Source of the DNA: Azonexus sp.
GTDB lineage: Bacteria > Pseudomonadota > Gammaproteobacteria > Burkholderiales > Rhodocyclaceae
Assembly: GCF_023150235.1 (NCBI RefSeq)
Contig: NZ_JAKLLH010000019.1
Location: forward strand, 1 to 64,000
Length of the DNA: 64,000 nt
Reading direction: 5' to 3'
Position 1 is the first letter of the stretch; every line of letters begins with the position of its first letter. This document shows, piece by piece, positions 6,800-13,977 of the stretch. A model generated the notes under the pieces. It did no database searches. It was not told where the DNA came from and worked only from the letters and a program-made list of their open reading frames with translations. Made by a program: the position numbers and the translations under genes.

Positions 6800-9700
6800 T
6801 TAGGCGATGAAATCAAAGTTATCGATATGGAACTCGCTTGCTGCCAGTGCCGGATTACCAACCAACTTAACCAAATTGGTAACTGTCAACTCGCCTGCGG
6901 CGAAGTCGGTTGCGCTTGCAGCAGCATCAACACGTGCGAGTGCGACATATGCATCGGTGCCGTCGCTGTAAGCCACGAGGAAACCATCACCTGCAGCAAC
7001 ACCAGCGTGGCTGATTTCGTAGTCGCCAGTTTCGAGCGCGTTCTCGACATCAGAGGTGGTATCGAAGGTCGTGCCACGCAGAACGAAGAACGTTGCGTTA
7101 GCAGTTGCTGCAACATCACCCGTTACCTCTTGAATCAGGCCCTCGGTGTCAGCGGTAGAGGCGCCATCATCAAGATTGACAAAGTCGATATTGAAGGCCG
7201 TTTCAAGGGCCGAGATATCGAACTCGATCTGGTCACCGCCGGCACCGTAAGCAAAGCCGGTCACACTATCCACACCAGTTGCTGTCAAGACAACGACGTC
7301 GGTAGTTGCCGTGGTTTCGGTCAGGATGATGGTATCGCTACCGGATCCGCCAGTGATGCTATCGCCACCCTCACCGCCAATGATGGTATCGGCACCAGAG
7401 CCCGCATCAATCACGTCTGCGCCCGCATTGCCGGTGATCGAGTCGTTACCCGTGCCTGTCGTCGCATTCAGAACTGCAGTTACCGCACCCGCCGTAACGA
7501 TGTCAGCACCGGAACCGGTGGTGATGGTCGTCGTGCCGGTGGTGGTGCCGCCGGTGAAGGTCAGGGCAACGGTAGAGGCAGAAGCATTAATCGTAATAGC
7601 CTCAGTACCGGTCACACCGGCTGCATTGATGGTAGCCAGGTTCGCAGAACCAACGATGGCCGTTTCAACGATGATGTCGTTGTCACCAACCAGCGTCAGC
7701 GTGGTCAGATCAGCAGCATTCAGCGTCCTCAGTTGCAGATTGCCGTCAGCCGAGTTCAGTGTCAGAGACTCTTCGTTATCAACTGTCACAACCGTTGCGT
7801 CGTCAGCATCAATCGTATCGGTTAGCGCAACAACCGTCAGTGCATCAGCACTGGTGTCGACCAAACGAGTCAGCGAGGTTGTACCACCCGGGACATCCAG
7901 GCCAAGCGTGGTCAAAGCAGAACCCACATTGGTCAGCGTCAGGGCAGCCCCCATGCTGTTAACTTGCGTGAAGGTGTTATTCACGAAGATAGCCATGTTT
8001 TGCGATTGACCGGTTGCAGAGAAACTCAGCGTTTCGAAGCCGGATACACGTGCGCCAGTCGTACCCGTCGTAATGGCGCTATCGGTCGACAGAATGTCGG
8101 TACCGTCACCACCCACCAAGGTATCACCCTCAGTCAGCAGGGTGTTGGTAGTAATCACCGTATCGTTACCTGCACCACCATTAATGCTGACAGAGCCGCC
8201 TACGGAATCGGTGATCTGATCGTTACCGTCACCACCAGCCAGGGTGTCATTGCCGCCAGCGCCGGCGATAGTGTCATTACCAGCGTCACCAGTGATGGAA
8301 TCAGCAGCCGTGCCACCCGTCAGGCTGTCGTTACCTGCACCGCCGACGATAGTCGACGCAAAGTTACCCACGTCGATCGTGTCTTCGCCAGAAGAACCGG
8401 TGATGCTTGCCGTACCACCCGTACCTTGAGCGGTCGCATCAATCGTCAGGGTAGGAGTACCCGCAGCCTGAGCGGTCAGACCAGAGGCGTCCACAGTGAG
8501 CAGCGCGGTGGAGGTGGTCGTCAGGCTCGTATCAATGTGAACTGCATTGGTGCCCCGAAGGGTCAGCGACACACCAGATGCAACGCTGTCCGGCGTAATA
8601 GTCAGAGTGCCAATATCTTGCTCGGGACCACCTGCATTGGCACCACTATTGATCGTCACAGACTCATAGCCAGTTGAAGTGACATCTTGACCATTGAAAA
8701 CATCAAGATTCAGACCAGTCGTGGAGTTAATCGCTGTGTTATTCAAGGTGACTGCATCAGTAGTGCCTGCGCCTGTATCGGTCACGGTCAGGCTGCCGTC
8801 CATATCGTTGGTGTTACCTGCGGCAGTACCACCGATGTTTACCGTCAATGATCCCGCGGGGCCGGTAATCGCATCGCCACCAGTCATCAGCGTACCTGCA
8901 GCAGATGCAAAAGACAGGTTCACGGTGTTGATAGAAGTTGCGATATTGCCAACTGCAAGCGTACCGTCAAAGGCATCGCTAATGGTCAGAGCCTCGACGT
9001 TCGCAATGGTGTAGGTGGTAGGAGTAGCCGCATCAAGCGCATTGGCCTGTGCCATCACCGTGCTCAGCGTATCGGTACCTTCGCCGCCATCAACGGTGTC
9101 GTTGGCATCTAGAGCGGTATGCACAATGGTGTCGTTACCTGCACCACCATTGATGGACATATCGTTGCTTTCAGCAGAGACGGTCAGGCTGTCATTACCG
9201 GCACCACCCAGCACCGTCACGTCGAGTGCTGCCCCAATGGCAGTTTGATCCGTGGTGGTCAGGGTAATAGCCCCCGTTGCTGAAGAAGCGTCGTACTTAG
9301 AAACACTCAGCGTAGTCGCATCGAAAGTAACGGTTTGATTGGCTGCGCCTGCAAACGACACGGTATTAGCAGCGTCAGCGGCAAGCTCGTAGGTGCTCGC
9401 AGAACCCGATGCGGTCACATTGATGGTCTCAATGCCGTCGATCTGGATTTCAGCGGCAGCAGCACCGGTAACAGCCGTTACTTCAAGTGCGACAGCCTGG
9501 GAACCGGTAGTCGAAGCAAACTGGAATTCTGTCGTTTGCGATGCAACATCAGCAACGGCCAGATTGGTCACGCCCGCAGCCAAGCCAGAGAAGGTCGCCG
9601 CAGCAGAACTACCCTGGTTAACAACCGTAGCAAGGTCAGCTGCATTACCCAAACCCAGCGTCACAGCGCCGCTGAAGTTTGCATTGACCACTTCGATACC

Positions 9701-9922
9701 CGCCAGGTTAGCCGGCGTTACACCCGTGCGGATTTCTGCGATCAGGGTATCTGTACCCGCACCACCATTCAGGTTATCGAGTGCGTTAAGCGTGTTGCTC
9801 GTACCAGCAGCACCAGCCAGAGAGGCTTCAAAAATATCATTACCGGAACCGCCGGTGAAGGTATTCGTACTCGTAGTGAGCGTGAAAACCCACCCCACCA
9901 CCAACCCATTGATTAAAAACAA
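6800..9922 (-). CDS. RTX/S-layer-like secreted surface protein
   Basis: About 1030 residues, almost all Gly/Ala/Thr/Ser/Asp/Asn, without cysteine. RTX calcium-binding nonapeptides recur: GGAGNDSLTGGTAADSITGD in the middle and GSGADTIIGGEGGDSITGGS near the C-terminus. Between them are long beta-rich stretches like those of Caulobacter-type S-layer proteins. The last 60 residues (ending FHIDNFDFIA) would hold the uncleaved type I secretion signal. No transporter genes lie nearby. The start is uncertain: the frame opens from a TTG (9922) after a stop, and the usual FTLTTSTNTFTGG opening is preceded by only a few codons; GTG codons near 9900 are alternatives. Confidence 0.8.
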   Translation of the reverse strand: MFLINGLVVGWVFTLTTSTNTFTGGSGNDIFEASLAGAAGTSNTLNALDNLNGGAGTDTLIAEIRTGVTPANLAGIEVVNANFSGAVTLGLGNAADLATVVNQGSSAAATFSGLAAGVTNLAVADVASQTTEFQFASTTGSQAVALEVTAVTGAAAAEIQIDGIETINVTASGSASTYELAADAANTVSFAGAANQTVTFDATTLSVSKYDASSATGAITLTTTDQTAIGAALDVTVLGGAGNDSLTVSAESNDMSINGGAGNDTIVHTALDANDTVDGGEGTDTLSTVMAQANALDAATPTTYTIANVEALTISDAFDGTLAVGNIATSINTVNLSFASAAGTLMTGGDAITGPAGSLTVNIGGTAAGNTNDMDGSLTVTDTGAGTTDAVTLNNTAINSTTGLNLDVFNGQDVTSTGYESVTINSGANAGGPEQDIGTLTITPDSVASGVSLTLRGTNAVHIDTSLTTTSTALLTVDASGLTAQAAGTPTLTIDATAQGTGGTASITGSSGEDTIDVGNFASTIVGGAGNDSLTGGTAADSITGDAGNDTIAGAGGNDTLAGGDGNDQITDSVGGSVSINGGAGNDTVITTNTLLTEGDTLVGGDGTDILSTDSAITTGTTGARVSGFETLSFSATGQSQNMAIFVNNTFTQVNSMGAALTLTNVGSALTTLGLDVPGGTTSLTRLVDTSADALTVVALTDTIDADDATVVTVDNEESLTLNSADGNLQLRTLNAADLTTLTLVGDNDIIVETAIVGSANLATINAAGVTGTEAITINASASTVALTFTGGTTTGTTTITTGSGADIVTAGAVTAVLNATTGTGNDSITGNAGADVIDAGSGADTIIGGEGGDSITGGSGSDTIILTETTATTDVVVLTATGVDSVTGFAYGAGGDQIEFDISALETAFNIDFVNLDDGASTADTEGLIQEVTGDVAATANATFFVLRGTTFDTTSDVENALETGDYEISHAGVAAGDGFLVAYSDGTDAYVALARVDAAASATDFAAGELTVTNLVKLVGNPALAASEFHIDNFDFIA

Positions 9923-10163
9923 AAATAATCAATTCATCACCCACAAATCAAAGCCGTCCTACGCTCTTCCTCTTTCGTAAAACCCAAAGCACCCGGAAAA
10001 ATCAGCACAACTGATTGTTTCCTATCAGCTATTTCCAGAATTTTCACCTACGCCAGTCCGCCAGCGTGGCCCGGAAATCAGGGGGGAATTCTTTCTTGCA
10101 AGCCCGGCTGTTCATGGGTGGGGGGGCAGTCTTGAATCTGTTACTGGATTCAGTGCCGACAAG

Positions 10164-10213
10164 GATGGTCTGTCCGAGCATTTTTGCCCAAGTATCACGG
10201 TCGACCGTAAAAA
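10164..10213. repeat. 50-bp direct repeat bounding brnTA, copy 1 (with palindrome)
   Basis: Starts GATGGTCTGTCCGAGCATTT and ends with the palindrome ACGGTCGACCGT (10197-10208) plus AAAAA. The same 50 bases, two mismatches, occur at 10811-10860, on the other side of brnTA. The rest of the 9923-10213 interval shows no gene. Confidence 0.9.
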
Positions 10214-10483
10214 TCACGCAGGTGAGTGCGTCTTGAGCCAGTCCTTCAACGCTGCATCCACCCGCGTTTGCCAACCTTCACCGCTGGCGCGGAATTGTTC
10301 CACAACCTCTTTCGATAAGCGAATGGTGATGCGTTCTTTGGTGATGGTAGCCTTTGGACGGCCGCGCAGCTTGGTCTGCAACGATTCCGGTAGCGCATCG
10401 AATCGTACGGACTCCCTGAACATTTCGTCTGTCCATTCCGGATTCTCTTCGTCGATCAGTTCAGGATCGGGTTTCTTGCTCAT
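10214..10483 (-). CDS. brnA: BrnA-family antitoxin
   Basis: An 89-residue BrnA antitoxin: acidic N-terminal part (PELIDEENPEWTDEMFRES), RGRPKATITKERITIRLSKE, then the ribbon-helix-helix C-terminus VVEQFRASGEGWQTRVDAAL, which is diagnostic. It binds BrnT and represses the operon. It overlaps brnT by 23 bases, toxin first, as in known loci. The stop codon abuts the 50-bp repeat. Confidence 0.93.
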   Translation of the reverse strand: MSKKPDPELIDEENPEWTDEMFRESVRFDALPESLQTKLRGRPKATITKERITIRLSKEVVEQFRASGEGWQTRVDAALKDWLKTHSPA

Positions 10484-10736
10484 ACCGTCTTACCTCGCGT
10501 TTATTTGCTTTGCGAAAGCTGATGACCCGAATTCCCCTGGTCGTTTCGCTAAAGACCAGTGCATGCACCCGACCAGCCAACAGCCCCAGTGCGGAGATTC
10601 GTACCTCGGAGTAGGTCTTCCGGGTGTCCACCCAGATGACTGCAGTCTGGAAATCGAAATCTATCACCCGCTCAAAACTCAAGCCGCGCAACTCAATGTT
10701 TCTGATGTTTTTGATGGGGTCGTAAATGATTTCCAC
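10461..10736 (-). CDS. brnT: BrnT-family RelE-fold toxin
   Basis: Started at the GTG at 10736 (VEIIYDPIKNIRNIELRGLS), which matches the normal BrnT opening; upstream codons run into the promoter. 91 residues: FERVIDFDFQTAVIWVDTRK and FSETTRGIRVISFRKANKRE, then VRRYEQE, carry the family's Arg/Lys-rich catalytic end. BrnT is a ribonuclease that halts translation. The module looks complete. Confidence 0.92.
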   Translation of the reverse strand: MEIIYDPIKNIRNIELRGLSFERVIDFDFQTAVIWVDTRKTYSEVRISALGLLAGRVHALVFSETTRGIRVISFRKANKREVRRYEQETRS

Positions 10737-10743
10737 GCGATTT

Positions 10744-10772
10744 ATTGTATGTACGATATATAGGGCGGTCAA
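10744..10772 (-). promoter_or_regulatory. Promoter of brnTA
   Basis: On the minus strand, TTGACC (10772-10767), 17 bases, TACAAT (10749-10744). The spacer contains the imperfect palindrome ATATATCGTACATA, a candidate BrnA site. The -10 ends eight bases before the GTG start, so the message is nearly leaderless. Confidence 0.65.
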
Positions 10773-10810
10773 TCGTTTTTGTGCATGCTCTTCGAGGCGG
10801 GGATGAGCAT

Positions 10811-10860
10811 GATGGTCTGTCCGAGCATTTTTGCCCAAATTTCACGGTCGACCGTAAAAA
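10811..10860. repeat. 50-bp direct repeat bounding brnTA, copy 2 (with palindrome)
   Basis: 48 of 50 bases identical to 10164-10213 and in the same orientation, containing ACGGTCGACCGT at 10844-10855. Together the copies frame the brnTA module with its promoter. Confidence 0.9.
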
Positions 10861-10880
10861 ACACCCAAAATCCCGTCGTT

Positions 10881-11162
10881 TCACTCCGCCGCCGCCGGTG
10901 TTTCCACGCGAAAGACCTTGCCGTCGACGATCAGGGTGAAGCCGCCTTCGGGGGATTCGTCGACGATTCTCACGCCGGCTTCAAGCAGCGCTGCCCTGAT
11001 TTTCGACACGTTCGATAGTCGGGGCGACACGATGCCTGATTCCATGCGGGCAATGCTAACTTGAGATACACCGCACTTGGCGGCCAGGGTCTGTTGCGTC
11101 CAGTTTAGTGCGATACGTGCAGCCTTGAGCGCCGTGATTATTTTCAGCGAATTTGCATCCAT
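10881..11162 (-). CDS. XRE-family transcriptional regulator
   Basis: A 93-residue protein with a helix-turn-helix near residues 20-50 (LNWTQQTLAAKCGVSQVSIA, RMESGIVSPRLSN) and a C-terminal beta segment (GGFTLIVDGKVFRVE). It is divergent from the integrase with 62 bases between start codons. TGACTTTTAT occurs twice there, at 11162-11171 and 11203-11212, as possible direct-repeat operators. A repressor of integrase expression is the natural reading; no partner toxin is adjacent. Confidence 0.75.
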   Translation of the reverse strand: MDANSLKIITALKAARIALNWTQQTLAAKCGVSQVSIARMESGIVSPRLSNVSKIRAALLEAGVRIVDESPEGGFTLIVDGKVFRVETPAAAE

Positions 11163-11224
11163 GACTTTTATTTTTCCGAAATGATATATATTCTTTCAGG
11201 TGTGACTTTTATCTGGAGAACGCC

Positions 11225-12427
11225 ATGCCTGTCATCGCACTCTCAGCCGCCATGGTTCGTACCCTGAGTTGCCCGGCCGACAAGGGGAAGGTCGACTATT
11301 TTGATGCAAATTGTAAGGGCCTGCTGCTTGAGGTTCGGAAATCAGGGGGGAAAAGCTGGTATTTGCGCTATGCCAGCCCGCGCGGGACGCAACATCAGTT
11401 CCGGATTGCTCATGTCGATGACTTGTCGCTGGAGCAGGTGCGCAGGCGTGCCAATGAGTTGCGCGGGCAGATTGCGCTGGGTCTCGATCCGGCGGCGGAG
11501 AGGTCTGTCTTGCGCGCCGTGCCCAGTTTCGCCGAGTTCGTCGAGCAGCGTTATCTGCCTTATGTGATGGGGTACAAGCGGTCGTGGCGGACGGATGAGT
11601 GTTTACTGCGCAATCATCTGCTGCCCAAACTCGGCAAGTGCCACCTGGACGAGATCGGCAAGGCCGACATCATCGCTATCCACCACGGGCGGCGGGCGGC
11701 GGGAGCGGCGCTGGGGTCGGCCAATCGCTTGTTGATCCTGCTGCGCTACATTTTCAATCTGGCCTTGCGTTGGGAGGTTCCCGGGGTGACGGTGAATCCG
11801 ACCAAGGATGTGGTTTTGTTCGAGGATCCGCCAAAGATGGAGCGCTACCTGACGGCGGATGAGGCGCAGCGGCTTTATGTGGCGGTTTGCGACAGCGATA
11901 ACCCGATGCTGCGTTTCATCGTTCCGATGCTGATCCTGACCGGGGCGCGCAAGCGCGAGGTGCTGGATGCGCAGTGGCTGGATTTCGATTTGTCGCTCAA
12001 GCAATGGCGTATTCCGGTGACCAAGTCCGGCAAGCCGCGGCATGTTCCCTTGTCGGATGGGGTGTTGCAGTTGCTGGCCACCTTGCCGCAGGAGGGGGAT
12101 TGTCCCTGGGTGTTCGCCAATCCGAAGACACGGCGACCGTATGTGTCGGTATTTTCCGCCTGGGACCGGGCGCGGCGCCGGGCGGGGCTGGCGGATGTGC
12201 GGATTCACGATCTGCGGCATTCGTTTGCCTCGTTTTTGGTCAATGCCGGGCGTTCGTTGTACGAGGTGCAGAAGATTCTTGGCCACACCCAGGTGAAAAC
12301 GACGCAGCGTTATGCGCATTTGAGCCAGGAAACCCTGCTCGACGCGGCCAATGCGGCGGGGCATTCCTTGGCGAGTGCCTTTGTCCCTCGACAGGCGGCG
12401 TCGCGGGGAGGGCGGCTGGGAGAGTGA
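11225..12427 (+). CDS. Tyrosine recombinase (phage/island integrase)
   Basis: A 400-residue integrase. Residues 1-90 form the Arm-binding domain (DUF4102-like, YFDANCKGLLLEVRKSGGKS), 100-190 the core-binding SAM-like domain, 205-375 the catalytic domain. Catalytic residues are visible: R242 (TGARKREVL), H328-x-x-R331 (HDLRHSF), H354 (ILGHTQVKTT) and the nucleophile Y363 (QRYAHL). GGAG precedes the ATG. Intact, but no tRNA or obvious att core adjoins it, so what it mobilises is unclear. Confidence 0.92.
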   Translation: MPVIALSAAMVRTLSCPADKGKVDYFDANCKGLLLEVRKSGGKSWYLRYASPRGTQHQFRIAHVDDLSLEQVRRRANELRGQIALGLDPAAERSVLRAVPSFAEFVEQRYLPYVMGYKRSWRTDECLLRNHLLPKLGKCHLDEIGKADIIAIHHGRRAAGAALGSANRLLILLRYIFNLALRWEVPGVTVNPTKDVVLFEDPPKMERYLTADEAQRLYVAVCDSDNPMLRFIVPMLILTGARKREVLDAQWLDFDLSLKQWRIPVTKSGKPRHVPLSDGVLQLLATLPQEGDCPWVFANPKTRRPYVSVFSAWDRARRRAGLADVRIHDLRHSFASFLVNAGRSLYEVQKILGHTQVKTTQRYAHLSQETLLDAANAAGHSLASAFVPRQAASRGGRLGE

Positions 12428-12453
12428 GGGGCGTGGGCGCGGGTTTGCCGGGC

Positions 12454-13257
12454 TCAGAAGGCCAGGCAGACGGTGTAGGGTTGGGCGTCGATCAATTGTG
12501 CGTTGGCGACCGGATTGGCGGCGGCGTTCTGGTTGGCGCCCTGATTGTTCATGGTCTGCATCAGGCCGCTGGCGGTGTTGCCGTCGTCCATCGCGATATC
12601 GAGCTGACGGGCATGGCGCCCGAGGATGCCTTGCGAGCAGACGACATGGCTGCCCTGTAGTCCGACGATGGGCGGCGCGGCGGCATTGCTGACGCCGATG
12701 ATGCCGCTGTCGGCGTTGCGCGGCAGGTAGTCGGCGGCGTTCGGGTCGCTTGGCCCCGCGGCCAGGCCGGCGAGGCGGATGTGCTGCCAGAGCAGGCGGC
12801 TCTCGTCGGCGGGATTGCTGCTGTTCCAGGCACCGTCGATGACGCCGTTGCCGAGACAGTTGGCGCAGGTGGCGGGGCTGCCTCCGGTCAGGTGTTGCGC
12901 GGCGGCGGGGTCGTCGCCGGGTAGCGTCCTGAACTTGTCCTGGTAGCCGTAGAGGTAGAGCGGAACGGTACGGAAATCCTGGGCGAAGTTTTTGACCTTG
13001 GCACTGGCGATCAGCTCCTGCCCCTTGAAGACGCCGCCGAGCAGAAGGCCGATGACGACCAGGACGATGGCCATTTCGACCAGGGTGAATCCCTCTGGCC
13101 GGCAGGTGGGGCGGTGGCTGCGCGGGCATGGGCGTTGCGGTGCCGCCGCGATCCGTGATGGTGCGTGGGGGCTGGGTTGGGGGGCGGTTTCGGATGCGAA
13201 CTTGCGTGGATACTCGGGCGGCGTTCCGGGGCTGGGCAAGAGGGACGGTGTGGGCAT
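12454..13257 (-). CDS. Prepilin-like protein (GFTLVE class)
   Basis: Contains a classic type IV prepilin site PEG|FTLVEMAIVLVVIGLLLG at about residue 57 followed by about 210 residues with paired cysteines (ATCANCLGN, SHVVCSQ, YTVCLAF). The leader before the cleavage site would be about 56 residues, much longer than normal, and no start codon lies closer in frame, so the start is uncertain. It is last in the pilus operon, 69 bases after the preceding gene, and could be the major pilin. It converges on the integrase with a 26-base gap. Confidence 0.75.
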   Translation of the reverse strand: MPTPSLLPSPGTPPEYPRKFASETAPQPSPHAPSRIAAAPQRPCPRSHRPTCRPEGFTLVEMAIVLVVIGLLLGGVFKGQELIASAKVKNFAQDFRTVPLYLYGYQDKFRTLPGDDPAAAQHLTGGSPATCANCLGNGVIDGAWNSSNPADESRLLWQHIRLAGLAAGPSDPNAADYLPRNADSGIIGVSNAAAPPIVGLQGSHVVCSQGILGRHARQLDIAMDDGNTASGLMQTMNNQGANQNAAANPVANAQLIDAQPYTVCLAF

Positions 13258-13326
13258 GCTGGGCTCCGTGGGCTGGGTGGAGAGCGGTTGAGGGACGGTT
13301 GAGGAACGGGCGGGGCGGTGGAGGCG

Positions 13327-13977
13327 TCAGGAGAGACGGCCGACGGCGGCGAGGCGGCTCTTGAGGATGGCCGGGCCGATCCATAGCAGCAGGTCGTCGA
13401 AATCGGGAGCGGGGTCGCGGTGGACGAAGATCAGGTCGGCATCGGCGTTTTCTGCTTCGTCGCCACTGCTGGCGGGAATCTGGCGCTCATCGCGCCAGGC
13501 GCCGCCGCCGCGTTGGCCGTGGCAGACCACGACGAGCGGCAGCTTGTCGGCCAGGTCGCCGCCGGCGTCACGCGCGGCCTTGATGCGGGCGTTGCCGTTG
13601 CTGTCGAGGGCGATGCTGCTGCTCAGTGGGTCGCTGACCGGGTGGGTGAAGCGTGGGTCGGCGTAGTAGCTCAGGGATTGACCCCAGGGGTCGCGCGCGG
13701 GCAGGGCCAGGGTGGACCAGGGCAGGATGCCGTGTTCGCGGCCGCAGTCTTCGCGTCCGTCGCCGCCGGGGGCGGCGGGGCAGGGCAGGCGACCGTGGGC
13801 GAGGGTGAAGCCGAGGAGGCTGTCGCGTACCTGTTCGAGGAGCTGTTGTGCCTCCTGACGGGCGGCAATTTCGCGTCGGGCGCCTTGTAGTGGCAGGAGT
13901 GCCCCGAGCAGCAGGGCGATGACGACCAGGGCGATGGCCAGTTCGATCAGGGAAAAGCCGGCGGTTTGCTGTTTCAT
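13327..13977 (-). CDS. Prepilin-like protein (GFSLIE class, LPCP motif)
   Basis: Started at the ATG at 13977: MKQQTAGFSLIELAIALVVI, a six-residue leader, cleavage G|F, Glu5, then a hydrophobic helix. The 216-residue protein then carries HGRLPCPAAPGGDGREDCGR, ILPWSTLALPARDPWGQSLS and YYADPRF. The same LPCP/LPW-TL signature appears in the large protein encoded just upstream. Overlaps that gene by ATGA. Probably a minor pilin of the MSHA-like system. Confidence 0.82.
   Translation of the reverse strand: MKQQTAGFSLIELAIALVVIALLLGALLPLQGARREIAARQEAQQLLEQVRDSLLGFTLAHGRLPCPAAPGGDGREDCGREHGILPWSTLALPARDPWGQSLSYYADPRFTHPVSDPLSSSIALDSNGNARIKAARDAGGDLADKLPLVVVCHGQRGGGAWRDERQIPASSGDEAENADADLIFVHRDPAPDFDDLLLWIGPAILKSRLAAVGRLS

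Noticed and set aside
6644-7825. 393-codon plus-strand frame opposite the RTX gene
   Set aside because: Composition results from reading the RTX repeats backwards.
1-11000. Integron cassette array explanation for the TA-rich region
   Set aside because: No attC-like hairpins or IntI-type integrase seen; the integrase at 11225 has a phage/island Arm domain.
10881-12427. Prophage
   Set aside because: Only a repressor and an integrase are present; no structural, lysis or packaging genes nearby, and no tRNA.
11603-13384. 593-codon minus-strand frame across the integrase end and prepilin gene
   Set aside because: Arg/Pro-rich low-complexity translation and overlap with better genes on both strands.
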